Shown: positions 57,246-64,000 of the stretch, one piece after another
How positions within the stretch are numbered: position 1 is the stretch's first letter
Layout: the number at the start of each line of letters is the position of its first letter
From: CAZBRS01 sp964494475
GTDB taxonomy: Bacteria > Myxococcota_A > UBA9042 > CAZBRS01
Assembly (NCBI GenBank): GCA_964494475.1
Contig: CAZBRS010000003.1
Span: 62,001-126,000 of the forward strand
Length of the DNA stretch: 64,000 bases
Direction of reading: 5' to 3'
Made by a program: the position numbers and the translations under genes
Notes under the pieces: model-generated
The model's database searches: none
What the model was told of the DNA's origin: nothing
Seen by the model: only the letters and a program-made list of their open reading frames with translations

Positions 57246-58439
57246 TTACTTGGGCACCGGCACGGGCGCGGGGTCGCCGAGCAGCGGCGCGAGCACGGCG
57301 TCCCACTTCTCGGCCGACAGGTAGCCGGGCATGACCTTGCCGTTCACCACGAAGGTGGGCGTGCCCTGAATCTTGTACTGGCGGGCCCGCTCGATGTCGG
57401 CGGCCACCGAACGCTTGAGGCTGCCCTCGGGATCGGACAGGCAGGCCTTGAACGCCGGAAGGTCGAGCCCGGCCTTCCCGGCCAGGTCGAGGACGACCCG
57501 ATCGTCGAGCTCTTTCTGGTGGTCGAAGAGCAGGTGGTGATAGTGCCAGTACTTGCCCTGCCGGGCGGCGCACCGGCTGGCGTAGGCGGCGTAGCAGGCC
57601 AGGCGGTGGAAGGGCTTGGGGATGTACGGGTTGCAGGCCTGGTCGAGGGGGTAGTCGATGTGCTCGAAGCGGATGCGATCGCCGTACTTCTCGAGCACGT
57701 GTTCGACGGCCTGGGCCGCACGCCCGCAGTAGGGGCACTGGAAGTCGGTGATGCCGAGGACGGTCACGGGCGCGCCGAGGGGGCCGCGCACGGGCTCGGT
57801 GCCAGGCTGCGAGGGGCGATCGGTCGTCGAGGGGCTGAGCTGGAGCCCGCCCATGGGGTGCGCCCAGAACCAGCCCACGGCGACCAGGCCGGCCACGACC
57901 GCGCCGGCGCTCACGTAAGCCCGCACCCCGGAGAAGAGCCAGACCAGGTCGGCCCGGGCCTCGCGCGCCAGGCCGACCAGCCCGAAGCGCCGCTCGAGCA
58001 GGAGGGCGAGCACCAGCAGCAGATTCAGCCCGTACGTGACGACGCAGACGATGCACACCGAGCCGATGCAGGTGAACTGCAGGTAGACCAGGTAGACGTC
58101 GTCGAGCAGCACCACGAAGGGCAGCCAGAAGAAGACGGCGTCCCAGCGGAAGGCCCCCTCGTCGCGCCGGATCAACCGGACGACGGCACCCAACAGCAAG
58201 AGGCCGTAGAGCCCGATGCCCCACAGCGCGTACGGAACGCCGAGGAAGACCGAGTACTCGCTGGCGGCCACCTTCTCGCAGTCGAGCGCGTCGGAGAGGG
58301 TGCAGAAGCTGTCGCCGGTGGCCTCGCCCTGCCGGACCTCGAAGAACACGTCGAGCAGGTAGACGCTGGCGACCAGCCCCGCCAGGGAGATGAGCGCCAC
58401 GACGATCGGAGTGACGATGCCTCGCCGGTTTGCCTGCAC
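57246..58439 (-). CDS. vitamin K epoxide reductase (VKOR)-DsbA fusion
   Basis: A 397-residue membrane protein that couples quinone reduction to disulfide formation in the periplasm, in place of separate DsbA and DsbB. Five helices in the N-terminal VKOR domain with loop Cys C46 and C54 (FCTLSDALDCEK) and active-site CxxC C129/C132 (SVCIVC). A linker helix region at about 170-195 leads to a DsbA-type thioredoxin domain with CPYC at 235-238 and the cis-Pro in QGTPTFVV near 370. It begins at GTG with CAGGAGT upstream. Many secreted Cys-rich proteins here (for example the 15-repeat lipoprotein) could be its clients. Confidence 0.92.
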   Translation of the reverse strand: MQANRRGIVTPIVVALISLAGLVASVYLLDVFFEVRQGEATGDSFCTLSDALDCEKVAASEYSVFLGVPYALWGIGLYGLLLLGAVVRLIRRDEGAFRWDAVFFWLPFVVLLDDVYLVYLQFTCIGSVCIVCVVTYGLNLLLVLALLLERRFGLVGLAREARADLVWLFSGVRAYVSAGAVVAGLVAVGWFWAHPMGGLQLSPSTTDRPSQPGTEPVRGPLGAPVTVLGITDFQCPYCGRAAQAVEHVLEKYGDRIRFEHIDYPLDQACNPYIPKPFHRLACYAAYASRCAARQGKYWHYHHLLFDHQKELDDRVVLDLAGKAGLDLPAFKACLSDPEGSLKRSVAADIERARQYKIQGTPTFVVNGKVMPGYLSAEKWDAVLAPLLGDPAPVPVPK

Positions 58440-58514
58440 GGTGACTCCTGGCGTGCGCCGCGGCCAAGCGGGCTCAAAGCGGGCTCATTCTAGGCTGGGC
58501 CCCCGGCAAATCAA

Positions 58515-58543
58515 CTGGAAAGCCCGGTTGCCTTTCGTATACT
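58515..58543 (+). promoter_or_regulatory. candidate promoter of the eCIS-core gene
   Basis: TATACT (58538-58543) with a weak CTGGAA -35 element 17 bases upstream. The ATG lies 38 bases downstream without a clear Shine-Dalgarno sequence. Confidence 0.4.
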
Positions 58544-58580
58544 GAGGGCATCGATCGGCACGAAGGGCGCGGCCATCTCC

Positions 58581-59255
58581 ATGGACGCCATCGAGAAAGA
58601 CAAGCTGCTCCAGCGACTGACGAAGCGCACGGGCGAAGGCACCGGCGGCGAACGCTTCGTGTCGGGGCTGCTCAAGAAGTACCGTGCCGGACAGGGCGCC
58701 GACGGACGCGAGGCCGGCCAGGTGAAGCACGCCGCCCGCGCCATCGGCGACGACGCCCCGAAGCGCCTCGACGTGCCGACGCAGGCCCGCATGGAGGCCA
58801 TGCTGGGCGTCGATCTCTCCGACGTGCGCATCCACACGGGCGAGGCCGCGCAGCAGGTCGCCGAAGGCGCCGGAGCCCGCGCGTTCACGCTGAACGATCG
58901 CGACATCTACTTCGCCCGCGAAGAGTTCGTGCCCACCAGCACCGAGGGCCGCGCCCTGCTGGCCCACGAGCTCACGCACGTGGCCGAGCGCCGCGAGGGC
59001 GCCTTCCCGTCGCTGCGGGCACCCTCAGCACGCCACGACAGCGAGCGCAGCGCCGAGCACACCGAGGCCCTCACGCTGGCGCTCGAGGAGTCCTCGGCCG
59101 AGGTGGTCGAGCGGGTGCTGCGCACCGAGCGCATCGAAGAGGTCATCGACGAGAGCATGTCGCTCGACGAAAAGAAGCGCTGGCTGGTCGAGCAGGCCTG
59201 GCGGCGCTTCATCGAAGCCGAGCGGCGTCAGGTCGACCGGCTGGGGTCGTTCTAA
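58581..59255 (+). CDS. eCIS-core (DUF4157) domain protein with HExxH motif
   Basis: A 224-residue protein whose residues about 62-140 match the DUF4157/eCIS core domain found at the start of extracellular contractile injection system effectors: MLGVDLSDVRIHTGEAAQQVAE, ARAFTLNDRDIYFAREEFVP, LLAHELTHVAERR. HELTH at 129-133 is a zinc-metalloprotease-type motif, with Glu residues near 159-162 as possible third ligands. The N-terminal 50 residues are charged and the C-terminal 60 are acidic helices. No signal peptide. No contractile-sheath, baseplate or AAA genes of an eCIS are in the window, so it is an orphan. It converges with the barrel gene, 3 bases away. Confidence 0.78.
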   Translation: MDAIEKDKLLQRLTKRTGEGTGGERFVSGLLKKYRAGQGADGREAGQVKHAARAIGDDAPKRLDVPTQARMEAMLGVDLSDVRIHTGEAAQQVAEGAGARAFTLNDRDIYFAREEFVPTSTEGRALLAHELTHVAERREGAFPSLRAPSARHDSERSAEHTEALTLALEESSAEVVERVLRTERIEEVIDESMSLDEKKRWLVEQAWRRFIEAERRQVDRLGSF

Positions 59256-59258
59256 CCG

Positions 59259-60443
59259 TCAGAACATCTGACCGACCACGAAATCAATCGTCGTGGCCTC
59301 TGACGACATGCCCAGGTCGACACGCATGAGCGTGACCTCGTCCCAGGCCGCCCGCAGGCCCGCGCCCCCCGAGGCGTGCAGCAGCTTCGACGGGCTCCAG
59401 CCGCCGTCGTCCTCGCGGCTCCACACGCGGCCCAGGTCCGAGAAGAGCACGCCGCCCAGATCGAAGCGTTGGCCCCACACGAAGAGGGTGAGCGGCATCC
59501 AGCGCACCTCGAGGTTCGCGAGCAGCTTGACGGGGCCCACGAAGCGCCGGCGGGGCACGCCGCGCATGGACGTGCCGCCGCCGAGCCCCAGGAAGGGCTC
59601 GTAGTCACGGAACGCCGAGAGCTCGAGGAACGGCACGTCGCCGAAGACGGCGTCGAGCGCGAAGCGGCCGGCGAGCACGAGCCTCGAGAGCGGAGACCAG
59701 TACCCGCGCGCGGTCCAGTTGCCCCCCCCGAGCCAATGCAGCCCGCCCACGAAGGGCCCCGCCGCGCGCACCGTCATGGCCGTGAGCGTGCCGCGCGTGG
59801 GCAGCCACTCGCTGTCGCGCGTGTCGGCCAGCACCCCGAAGAACACGAAGCCGTGGCGCCCGCCGTCGGCGCCCGAGGGCTCGTCGACGGCCAGCAGCGA
59901 CGTGGCCGGGGCGTCGATCACGCTCCACTCGAACTGCACGCCGTGCACCAGCGAGAGGGGCGGCGCGAGCGCCACGCGCGCCGTCAGGCGAACCCAGGGC
60001 CGGCGCAGGCGGAAGAACGTCAGGCGTTCGGCGCGGAAGCCGTCGGCGCCCGGCGTCTCCCACGCGGGCTCCCAGGGCGCGGCGTTGCCCACCCCGAAGT
60101 AGCGATCGTCGGGCAGATCGGTGTAGCCGGCCGCCACGTGCAGGCGCAGGCGCGAGCCGCCCACGCGCGGCAGGTCGAGCGCCACGAAGTGATCGTGCAT
60201 GCGGCGCCAGGTGCCGACGCTCTGGGCCTGCAGCCGCCAGCGGTACGGCGCGGCCCCGTCACCGTAGTCGACCAGATCGCCGTAGGCCCCCAGCAGCCAG
60301 CCGAACTCGCCGCGGTACGAGCAGATGGGCCAGCCGGTCAGGTCGACGCCGCGATGGTAGTCGGGCGGGGGCTCCTCGGCCCCGCGGGCGGGCAGCGCTG
60401 CCAGCAGGAGGAGGCAGACGACGGACGACACGGCGCGGATCAA
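59259..60443 (-). CDS. surface-antigen (D15/BamA-type) beta-barrel protein without POTRA domains
   Basis: A 394-residue outer-membrane barrel. The signal peptide (VSSVVCLLLLAALPARGAE) is followed directly by barrel strands, with no POTRA domain; TSMRGVPRRRFVGPVKLLANLEVRW contains the RG and RFxG features of the Omp85 barrel, and the chain ends GQMF. No ATG is available. Of the TTG and GTG codons, the TTG at 60443 has GGAG 9 bases upstream and puts one Arg before the signal helix, so it is preferred; a TTG 5 codons earlier is possible. A TTGCCA-N16-TACCAT promoter precedes it. POTRA-less barrels of this family are linked to lipid or phospholipase-related surface proteins; function unknown. Confidence 0.75.
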   Translation of the reverse strand: MIRAVSSVVCLLLLAALPARGAEEPPPDYHRGVDLTGWPICSYRGEFGWLLGAYGDLVDYGDGAAPYRWRLQAQSVGTWRRMHDHFVALDLPRVGGSRLRLHVAAGYTDLPDDRYFGVGNAAPWEPAWETPGADGFRAERLTFFRLRRPWVRLTARVALAPPLSLVHGVQFEWSVIDAPATSLLAVDEPSGADGGRHGFVFFGVLADTRDSEWLPTRGTLTAMTVRAAGPFVGGLHWLGGGNWTARGYWSPLSRLVLAGRFALDAVFGDVPFLELSAFRDYEPFLGLGGGTSMRGVPRRRFVGPVKLLANLEVRWMPLTLFVWGQRFDLGGVLFSDLGRVWSREDDGGWSPSKLLHASGGAGLRAAWDEVTLMRVDLGMSSEATTIDFVVGQMF

Positions 60444-60485
60444 GGGTTCGGGCTCCAACGGGCGCAGTTCACGCGCCGATCCTCA

Positions 60486-60513
60486 TGGTACCTGGTTCGA
60501 GCCAAGTGGCAAT
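60486..60513 (-). promoter_or_regulatory. promoter of the surface-antigen barrel gene
   Basis: On the minus strand TTGCCA (60513-60508), 16-base spacer, TACCAT (60491-60486), about 42 bases before the chosen TTG. Confidence 0.45.
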
Positions 60514-60604
60514 CCGGGCGCACCGCAGCGCGCCGCGAACGACCCGGCCCTCCGTGGCCTGCAGTCCGCGAAGGCGGACTTGATAGCCTGAGCCGCGACT
60601 TCAG

Positions 60605-60633
60605 TCGACGGCTTGCTCGGCCCGCGCTACCAT
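60605..60633 (+). promoter_or_regulatory. sigma70-type promoter, predicted leaderless start
   Basis: TCGACG (60605-60610), 17-base spacer, TACCAT (60628-60633), then 6 bases to the ATG at 60640. Confidence 0.45.
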
Positions 60634-60639
60634 CACCCC

Positions 60640-62763
60640 ATGCGCCCTGCCCTGCTGCTCCTCCTGCTGCTGACCCGCTGCGCCGCGGACGCGCCCGACG
60701 ACGCGGGCCCCTGGCGCGTGGGCGCCACCGTCGCCAGCGGCTGGCGCCTGACCGCGCTCGAGCGCCAGCCCGAGTTCGCGCGGCTGCGCTGGCAGCACGG
60801 CGCTGACGCCACGGTCGTCGAGCTCGGCGCGCGCGCCGACGCTCCGTCGGAGTGGGCCACGCTGCTGCACCGCGTGCAACCGGCGCCCGGGGAGACGCCG
60901 CCCGAAGCGCTGCTGGTCGCCGTGCGCGACGGGCTGCGTGCCTGGGAGGCGGGGCCGACGGGTCGCTCGCTGCTTGCCCCCGGCGTGGCGGCGACGCCGC
61001 GGCGCTCGGCCGCCGCGCCGCTCCTCGGAGCCCTGGTCGCGGCGTGGGCGCTCGCCCTGGCGGGCGCGCTCGGGCTGCTCTGGCGACGCGAGCCCCGGGC
61101 TCGCCGCCCGCTCGCGCTGGTCGCGGCGGCCCTCGCCGCCGCCGCACTGGCGGCCGCGCTGGAGCCCGCCTCGCGCCTTCCCGTGGGCTGGCTCACGGTG
61201 CTGCACGAGGGCACGGGGCGCTGGCACGTCGAGCAGCTGTACGCGCGCGGCGTGCACGCCGGACCGCTCGCCGCCTGGCTGGCCCGGCTCGCCGCAGGAG
61301 GCGCCGAGCCGGGCCTCCGCGACGTGGTTTGGCTGAACACCTGGCTGGCGGTCGTGAACCTCGGCGCCGGCGCCGCGAGCGCCTGGCTCGCGACGGGGCG
61401 GGTGTGGGCCGCCCTGCTGTTCGCCGGCGCGCTGGTGCTCTGCCCGCCCTTCGTGCTGTCGGCCGGCTCCGAGTTGGTGGCCCAGCCGGCGCTCACGCTC
61501 GCGTTCGGGGCGGCGGCCGGTCTCGCCCTGCTGGCGCGCACGCCGAACCTTGGCGAGCGGGCCCTCGCCTGCGCGAGCCTGGCCCTGGCCGTCGCGCTGG
61601 TCGGCCTGCTGCGCACCGAACTGCTGCTGCCCGCGGGCGCGGCGCTGGGGGGCGCGCTGGCGCGCACGTTGCTCGGCGACGCCGGCCTCGCGGCGTTGAC
61701 CGAACGAGCGAGGATACGCCTCGGCTCGTTGCCGGCCCGCGCGGCCCTGGCCGCGCTGCTGATCGGAGCGGGGCTGGCCGCCACGGCGTGGAGCGGCCCG
61801 CACCTCGGCAAATTGGAGTGGGCCGTGGCGGGTCTGAACCCGCTTCACCCGTCGATCTGGCACGTGCCCGCGGCGTTGACGCTGACCCTGCCCCTGGGTG
61901 GGGCGCTGCTCGTGCTGGTCGCGCTCACGCGCGCGCTGGTCGTCCCCGGCGCGCCCTGGCTGATGCCCCTGGCCCTGCTCGTGCTCGTGAAGACGGCCGT
62001 GGCGGCCAGCCTCGACAACCCGTACGTGCTCACGCGCCTGTTGGCCTACGTGGCACCCCTCGCGCTGCTCGCGAGCCTGCCGGCCTGGCCCGCCCTGGTC
62101 AGCGGTGCGCGTCGATGGAACGCCCGGGCGCGCCACCCCCGCCTGGCCGGCGCCGCGCTCGCCGCGCTGGCGCTGACGCCGGGCGGCCTCGCCGGCCTGT
62201 CGGCGCTCGCGCCCTGGCACGCGGCCCTCGCCCGCGACGGGGCCCCCGCCTTCACCCTCGATCGCGACACCCAGGCCGAGGTGCGCGCCCTGGTCCGCTG
62301 GACCGAGGCGCACCCCGACTGCGTGGTGCTCACGCGGCTGGTGGCGGCCGACCGCGTGAGCAGCGCCCCCCTGCCCTGGCAATGGAAGGCGTTCGGCCGC
62401 CCCCTGGCCGAGCCCATCGAGCTCGCCTGGCGACAGGGCGACGACCCCGCGCGGGTCGCCGCCGAGGCCGCGCCCCGCGCGACCTGCCGGCTTCTCTACT
62501 GCGGGCTCGACACCAACCTGACGCTGGCCGACGGCCCTGTCCCGAACGAAGTCGAGGGATGCCCCGAGGCCGCGGGCCTGCCCGTGGTCGAGGAGTGGCG
62601 CTTCGCGTCACGCCCCTACGTGCGCGCGCAGACGTTCGGCGAGCACCGCAGCGACATCCGGCTGCGCCTGGTTCGTCTGCCGCGTCCGGGAACGCAGCCC
62701 GACGTCACGCCGAGGGTTTCGCCGCCAGATCGCGGCGCAGATCGTGCGCCGCCTGACGAATGA
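60640..62763 (+). CDS. large polytopic membrane protein of unknown function
   Basis: A 707-residue protein. The N-terminus (MRPALLLLLLLTRCAAD) is a signal helix, possibly lipoprotein-like with Cys at residue 13. About 100 residues of soluble domain are followed by roughly ten membrane helices between about 125 and 520 and then a C-terminal soluble domain of about 190 residues. The layout of helices plus soluble tail resembles the 8539-10365 protein and, loosely, GT-C glycosyltransferases; no family motif is certain. The last 59 bases overlap the convergent antiporter gene. A promoter ends 6 bases before the ATG. Confidence 0.6.
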   Translation: MRPALLLLLLLTRCAADAPDDAGPWRVGATVASGWRLTALERQPEFARLRWQHGADATVVELGARADAPSEWATLLHRVQPAPGETPPEALLVAVRDGLRAWEAGPTGRSLLAPGVAATPRRSAAAPLLGALVAAWALALAGALGLLWRREPRARRPLALVAAALAAAALAAALEPASRLPVGWLTVLHEGTGRWHVEQLYARGVHAGPLAAWLARLAAGGAEPGLRDVVWLNTWLAVVNLGAGAASAWLATGRVWAALLFAGALVLCPPFVLSAGSELVAQPALTLAFGAAAGLALLARTPNLGERALACASLALAVALVGLLRTELLLPAGAALGGALARTLLGDAGLAALTERARIRLGSLPARAALAALLIGAGLAATAWSGPHLGKLEWAVAGLNPLHPSIWHVPAALTLTLPLGGALLVLVALTRALVVPGAPWLMPLALLVLVKTAVAASLDNPYVLTRLLAYVAPLALLASLPAWPALVSGARRWNARARHPRLAGAALAALALTPGGLAGLSALAPWHAALARDGAPAFTLDRDTQAEVRALVRWTEAHPDCVVLTRLVAADRVSSAPLPWQWKAFGRPLAEPIELAWRQGDDPARVAAEAAPRATCRLLYCGLDTNLTLADGPVPNEVEGCPEAAGLPVVEEWRFASRPYVRAQTFGEHRSDIRLRLVRLPRPGTQPDVTPRVSPPDRGADRAPPDE

Positions 62764-64000
62764 CCGTGGCGTCGGCGCCCAGGTGCAGCAGGGCCTGCCG
62801 GGTGAGCTCGAGGGCGGCCTCCAGTTCGGGTTGCACCACGCGCACGGCCCCCAGCCCCGCCAGCGAGGCCGCCAGCGCCGGGTCGGACGCTCGAGCGGTC
62901 ACGTGCAGATCGGGGCGCAGTCCGCGCGCCTGCCGAACGATCTCGGTGGCCACCAACGGGCCCGGGACCGTGATGAGCAGCAAGCTGGCCTTGTCGAGCC
63001 CGGCGGCCTTCAGCACCACCGGATGCGCGGCGTCGCCGTAGATCGTGGCGAACCCCGCCTCGCGCGCCTGCTCGAAGCGGCGTTGATCCAGCTCGACCAG
63101 CACGAAGGGCTTGCCCGCCCGCGCCAGCACGGTGGCCACGTGCCAGCCCGTGCGGCCGACCCCCGCGATGATCACGTGGTCGGCCAGCCCGCCCTTCGGC
63201 AGGTGCACGTTGCGCAGCGGCTCTCCCGGATAACGGCGACGAACCAGCGCGTACAGGCGGGCCGTCTGGCCCGAGAGCAGGGGCGTGAGGGCCATCGACA
63301 CCACGGCCGCCGCCAACACCTGGCCGTAGAAGGCCTTGGAGATCGAGCCGCTCGACACGCCCAGCCGGGCCAGCACGAACGAGAACTCGCCGATCTGGAA
63401 GAGGCCGAGGCCCACGGCCAGCGGGATCACGTTGCCGTAGCCGAAGAGGCGCACGATACCGGCGAAGAGCAGCCCCTTGATCAGCCCCACCGCCACCACC
63501 AGCCCGAGCACGGCACCCAGGTGGTCGAACACGAAGCGCGGGTCGAACAGCATGCCCACCGACACGAAGAACAGGAGGCCGAACACGTCGCGCAGCGGCG
63601 CGATCTCGGCCAGCGCCTGGTGCCCGTGCTCCGACTCGGCCAGCACCAACCCGGCCACGAACGCGCCGAAGGCGAACGACAGGCCCACCAGGTAGGTGGC
63701 GTAGCCGACGCCGAGCCCGATGGCCGTGGCCGTCAGGAGGAACAGCTCGCGCGACCGCCAGCGCGCCACGCGGGCCATCAGCAGCGGCAACACGCGTGCC
63801 CCCACCAGCAGCATGGCCGCCAGGAAGCCGGCTGCCTTCAGGACCGCCAGGCCGAGCGCCGGCAGCCCCACCAGGGGGTCGTCGAGGATGGGCAACACCA
63901 GGATCAGGGGCACGACGGCCAGATCCTGCACCACGAGCATGCCGATCATCACGCGGCTCGACAACGTGCCCAGCCAACCCTGGTTCGCGAGCGTCTTCAG
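62705..64000 (-). CDS. KefB/CPA2-type cation:proton antiporter with TrkA-N domain (partial)
   Basis: The C-terminal 431 codons of a monovalent cation:proton antiporter; the N-terminus lies beyond the right edge. Membrane helices include MIGMLVVQDLAVVPLIL, GLSFAFGAFVAGLVLAES, DVFGLLFFVSVGMLFD and QIGEFSFVLARLG, all CPA2 hallmarks. The cytoplasmic part begins at VIIAGVGRTGWHVATVLARAG, the NAD-binding TrkA-N (RCK) domain with GxGxxG and a following acidic residue in FVLVELD. It lacks an obvious glutathione-binding site, so KefB/KefC-type gating is not certain. It likely exports K+ or Na+ in exchange for protons. Reading frame is open to base 64000. Confidence 0.88.
   Translation of the reverse strand: MKTLANQGWLGTLSSRVMIGMLVVQDLAVVPLILVLPILDDPLVGLPALGLAVLKAAGFLAAMLLVGARVLPLLMARVARWRSRELFLLTATAIGLGVGYATYLVGLSFAFGAFVAGLVLAESEHGHQALAEIAPLRDVFGLLFFVSVGMLFDPRFVFDHLGAVLGLVVAVGLIKGLLFAGIVRLFGYGNVIPLAVGLGLFQIGEFSFVLARLGVSSGSISKAFYGQVLAAAVVSMALTPLLSGQTARLYALVRRRYPGEPLRNVHLPKGGLADHVIIAGVGRTGWHVATVLARAGKPFVLVELDQRRFEQAREAGFATIYGDAAHPVVLKAAGLDKASLLLITVPGPLVATEIVRQARGLRPDLHVTARASDPALAASLAGLGAVRVVQPELEAALELTRQALLHLGADATVIRQAAHDLRRDLAAKPSA

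Noticed and set aside
57519..58493. Plus-strand open frame of 324 codons opposite the VKOR-DsbA gene.
   Set aside because: Complement of a gene with all expected active-site Cys; product is His/Glu/Gly/Val-rich without motif.

Overview
The window is a very GC-rich bacterial chromosome segment carrying 51 protein genes (49 complete, 2 cut by the window edges) and one small RNA gene. I see no tRNA or rRNA genes, insertion sequences, phage genes or CRISPR arrays, and no gene-free stretch longer than about 290 bases. Several families point to Myxococcota or a close deltaproteobacterial relative: a lipoprotein with 15 MopE-like Cys/Asp repeats, an energy transducer with an AgmX/PglI-type C-terminal domain, a beta-barrel of the MXAN_2562 type, a secreted protein with a MYXO-CTERM-like tail, a PEGA-domain protein, and a motor set of one TolQ-like plus two TolR-like subunits. 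The genus cannot be named from sequence reading alone.

Layout. Bases 1-4205 hold two paralogous Na/Pi-type transporters with PhoU-like tails and an FxsA protein between them. Bases 4215-14231 hold the repeat lipoprotein, an RlmJ-type rRNA methyltransferase, a deoxynucleoside kinase, a polytopic membrane protein, an isochorismatase-fold hydrolase, DNA topoisomerase I and a SufE protein. Bases 14233-18965 hold a small secreted protein, an aromatic amino acid decarboxylase-family enzyme, a PEGA protein and a patatin phospholipase. Bases 18987-19250 are a 6S RNA candidate with promoter and terminator. Bases 19253-24947 hold a LysM/MepA murein endopeptidase, a secreted fibronectin-III protein overlapping a beta-barrel gene, truA, a small hypothetical and a calpain-like protease. 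Bases 25066-33506 hold a lipoprotein, TolB, the divergent AgmX-like transducer, the TolQ-TolR-TolR set, an anchored protein and a NodU-type carbamoyltransferase. Bases 33544-41230 hold a SWIM protein, a flippase-like membrane protein, folK, a TPR lipoprotein, a response-regulator cyclase, a YihY protein, yggS, maf and a MaoC protein. Bases 41272-50010 are an AsmA-like/TamB/TamA operon. Bases 50030-64000 hold a fused transporter/spermidine synthase-like protein, lgt, an ABC exporter with a radical-SAM-like protein, a VKOR-DsbA fusion, an eCIS-core (DUF4157) protein, a surface-antigen barrel, a second polytopic protein and a partial KefB-type antiporter.

The dominant theme is the cell envelope: lipoprotein maturation (lgt), outer-membrane protein and lipid transport (TamA/TamB), trans-envelope energy transduction (TolQ/TolR/TolR, AgmX-like, TolB), disulfide formation (VKOR-DsbA), wall hydrolysis (MepA-like) and several barrels or lipoproteins of unknown role. 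Housekeeping genes for RNA modification, folate, nucleotide salvage and DNA topology are interspersed.

Regulation is readable in places. Many genes have clear sigma70-type promoters. At least seven have the -10 element ending only 6-7 bases before the start codon, which predicts leaderless mRNAs and fixed several start choices. The points most worth following are the TolQRR/AgmX cluster, the decarboxylase with a Phe at the catalytic-loop Tyr position, the ABC exporter with an atypical radical-SAM-like partner, the orphan eCIS-core protein, and the leaderless promoters.
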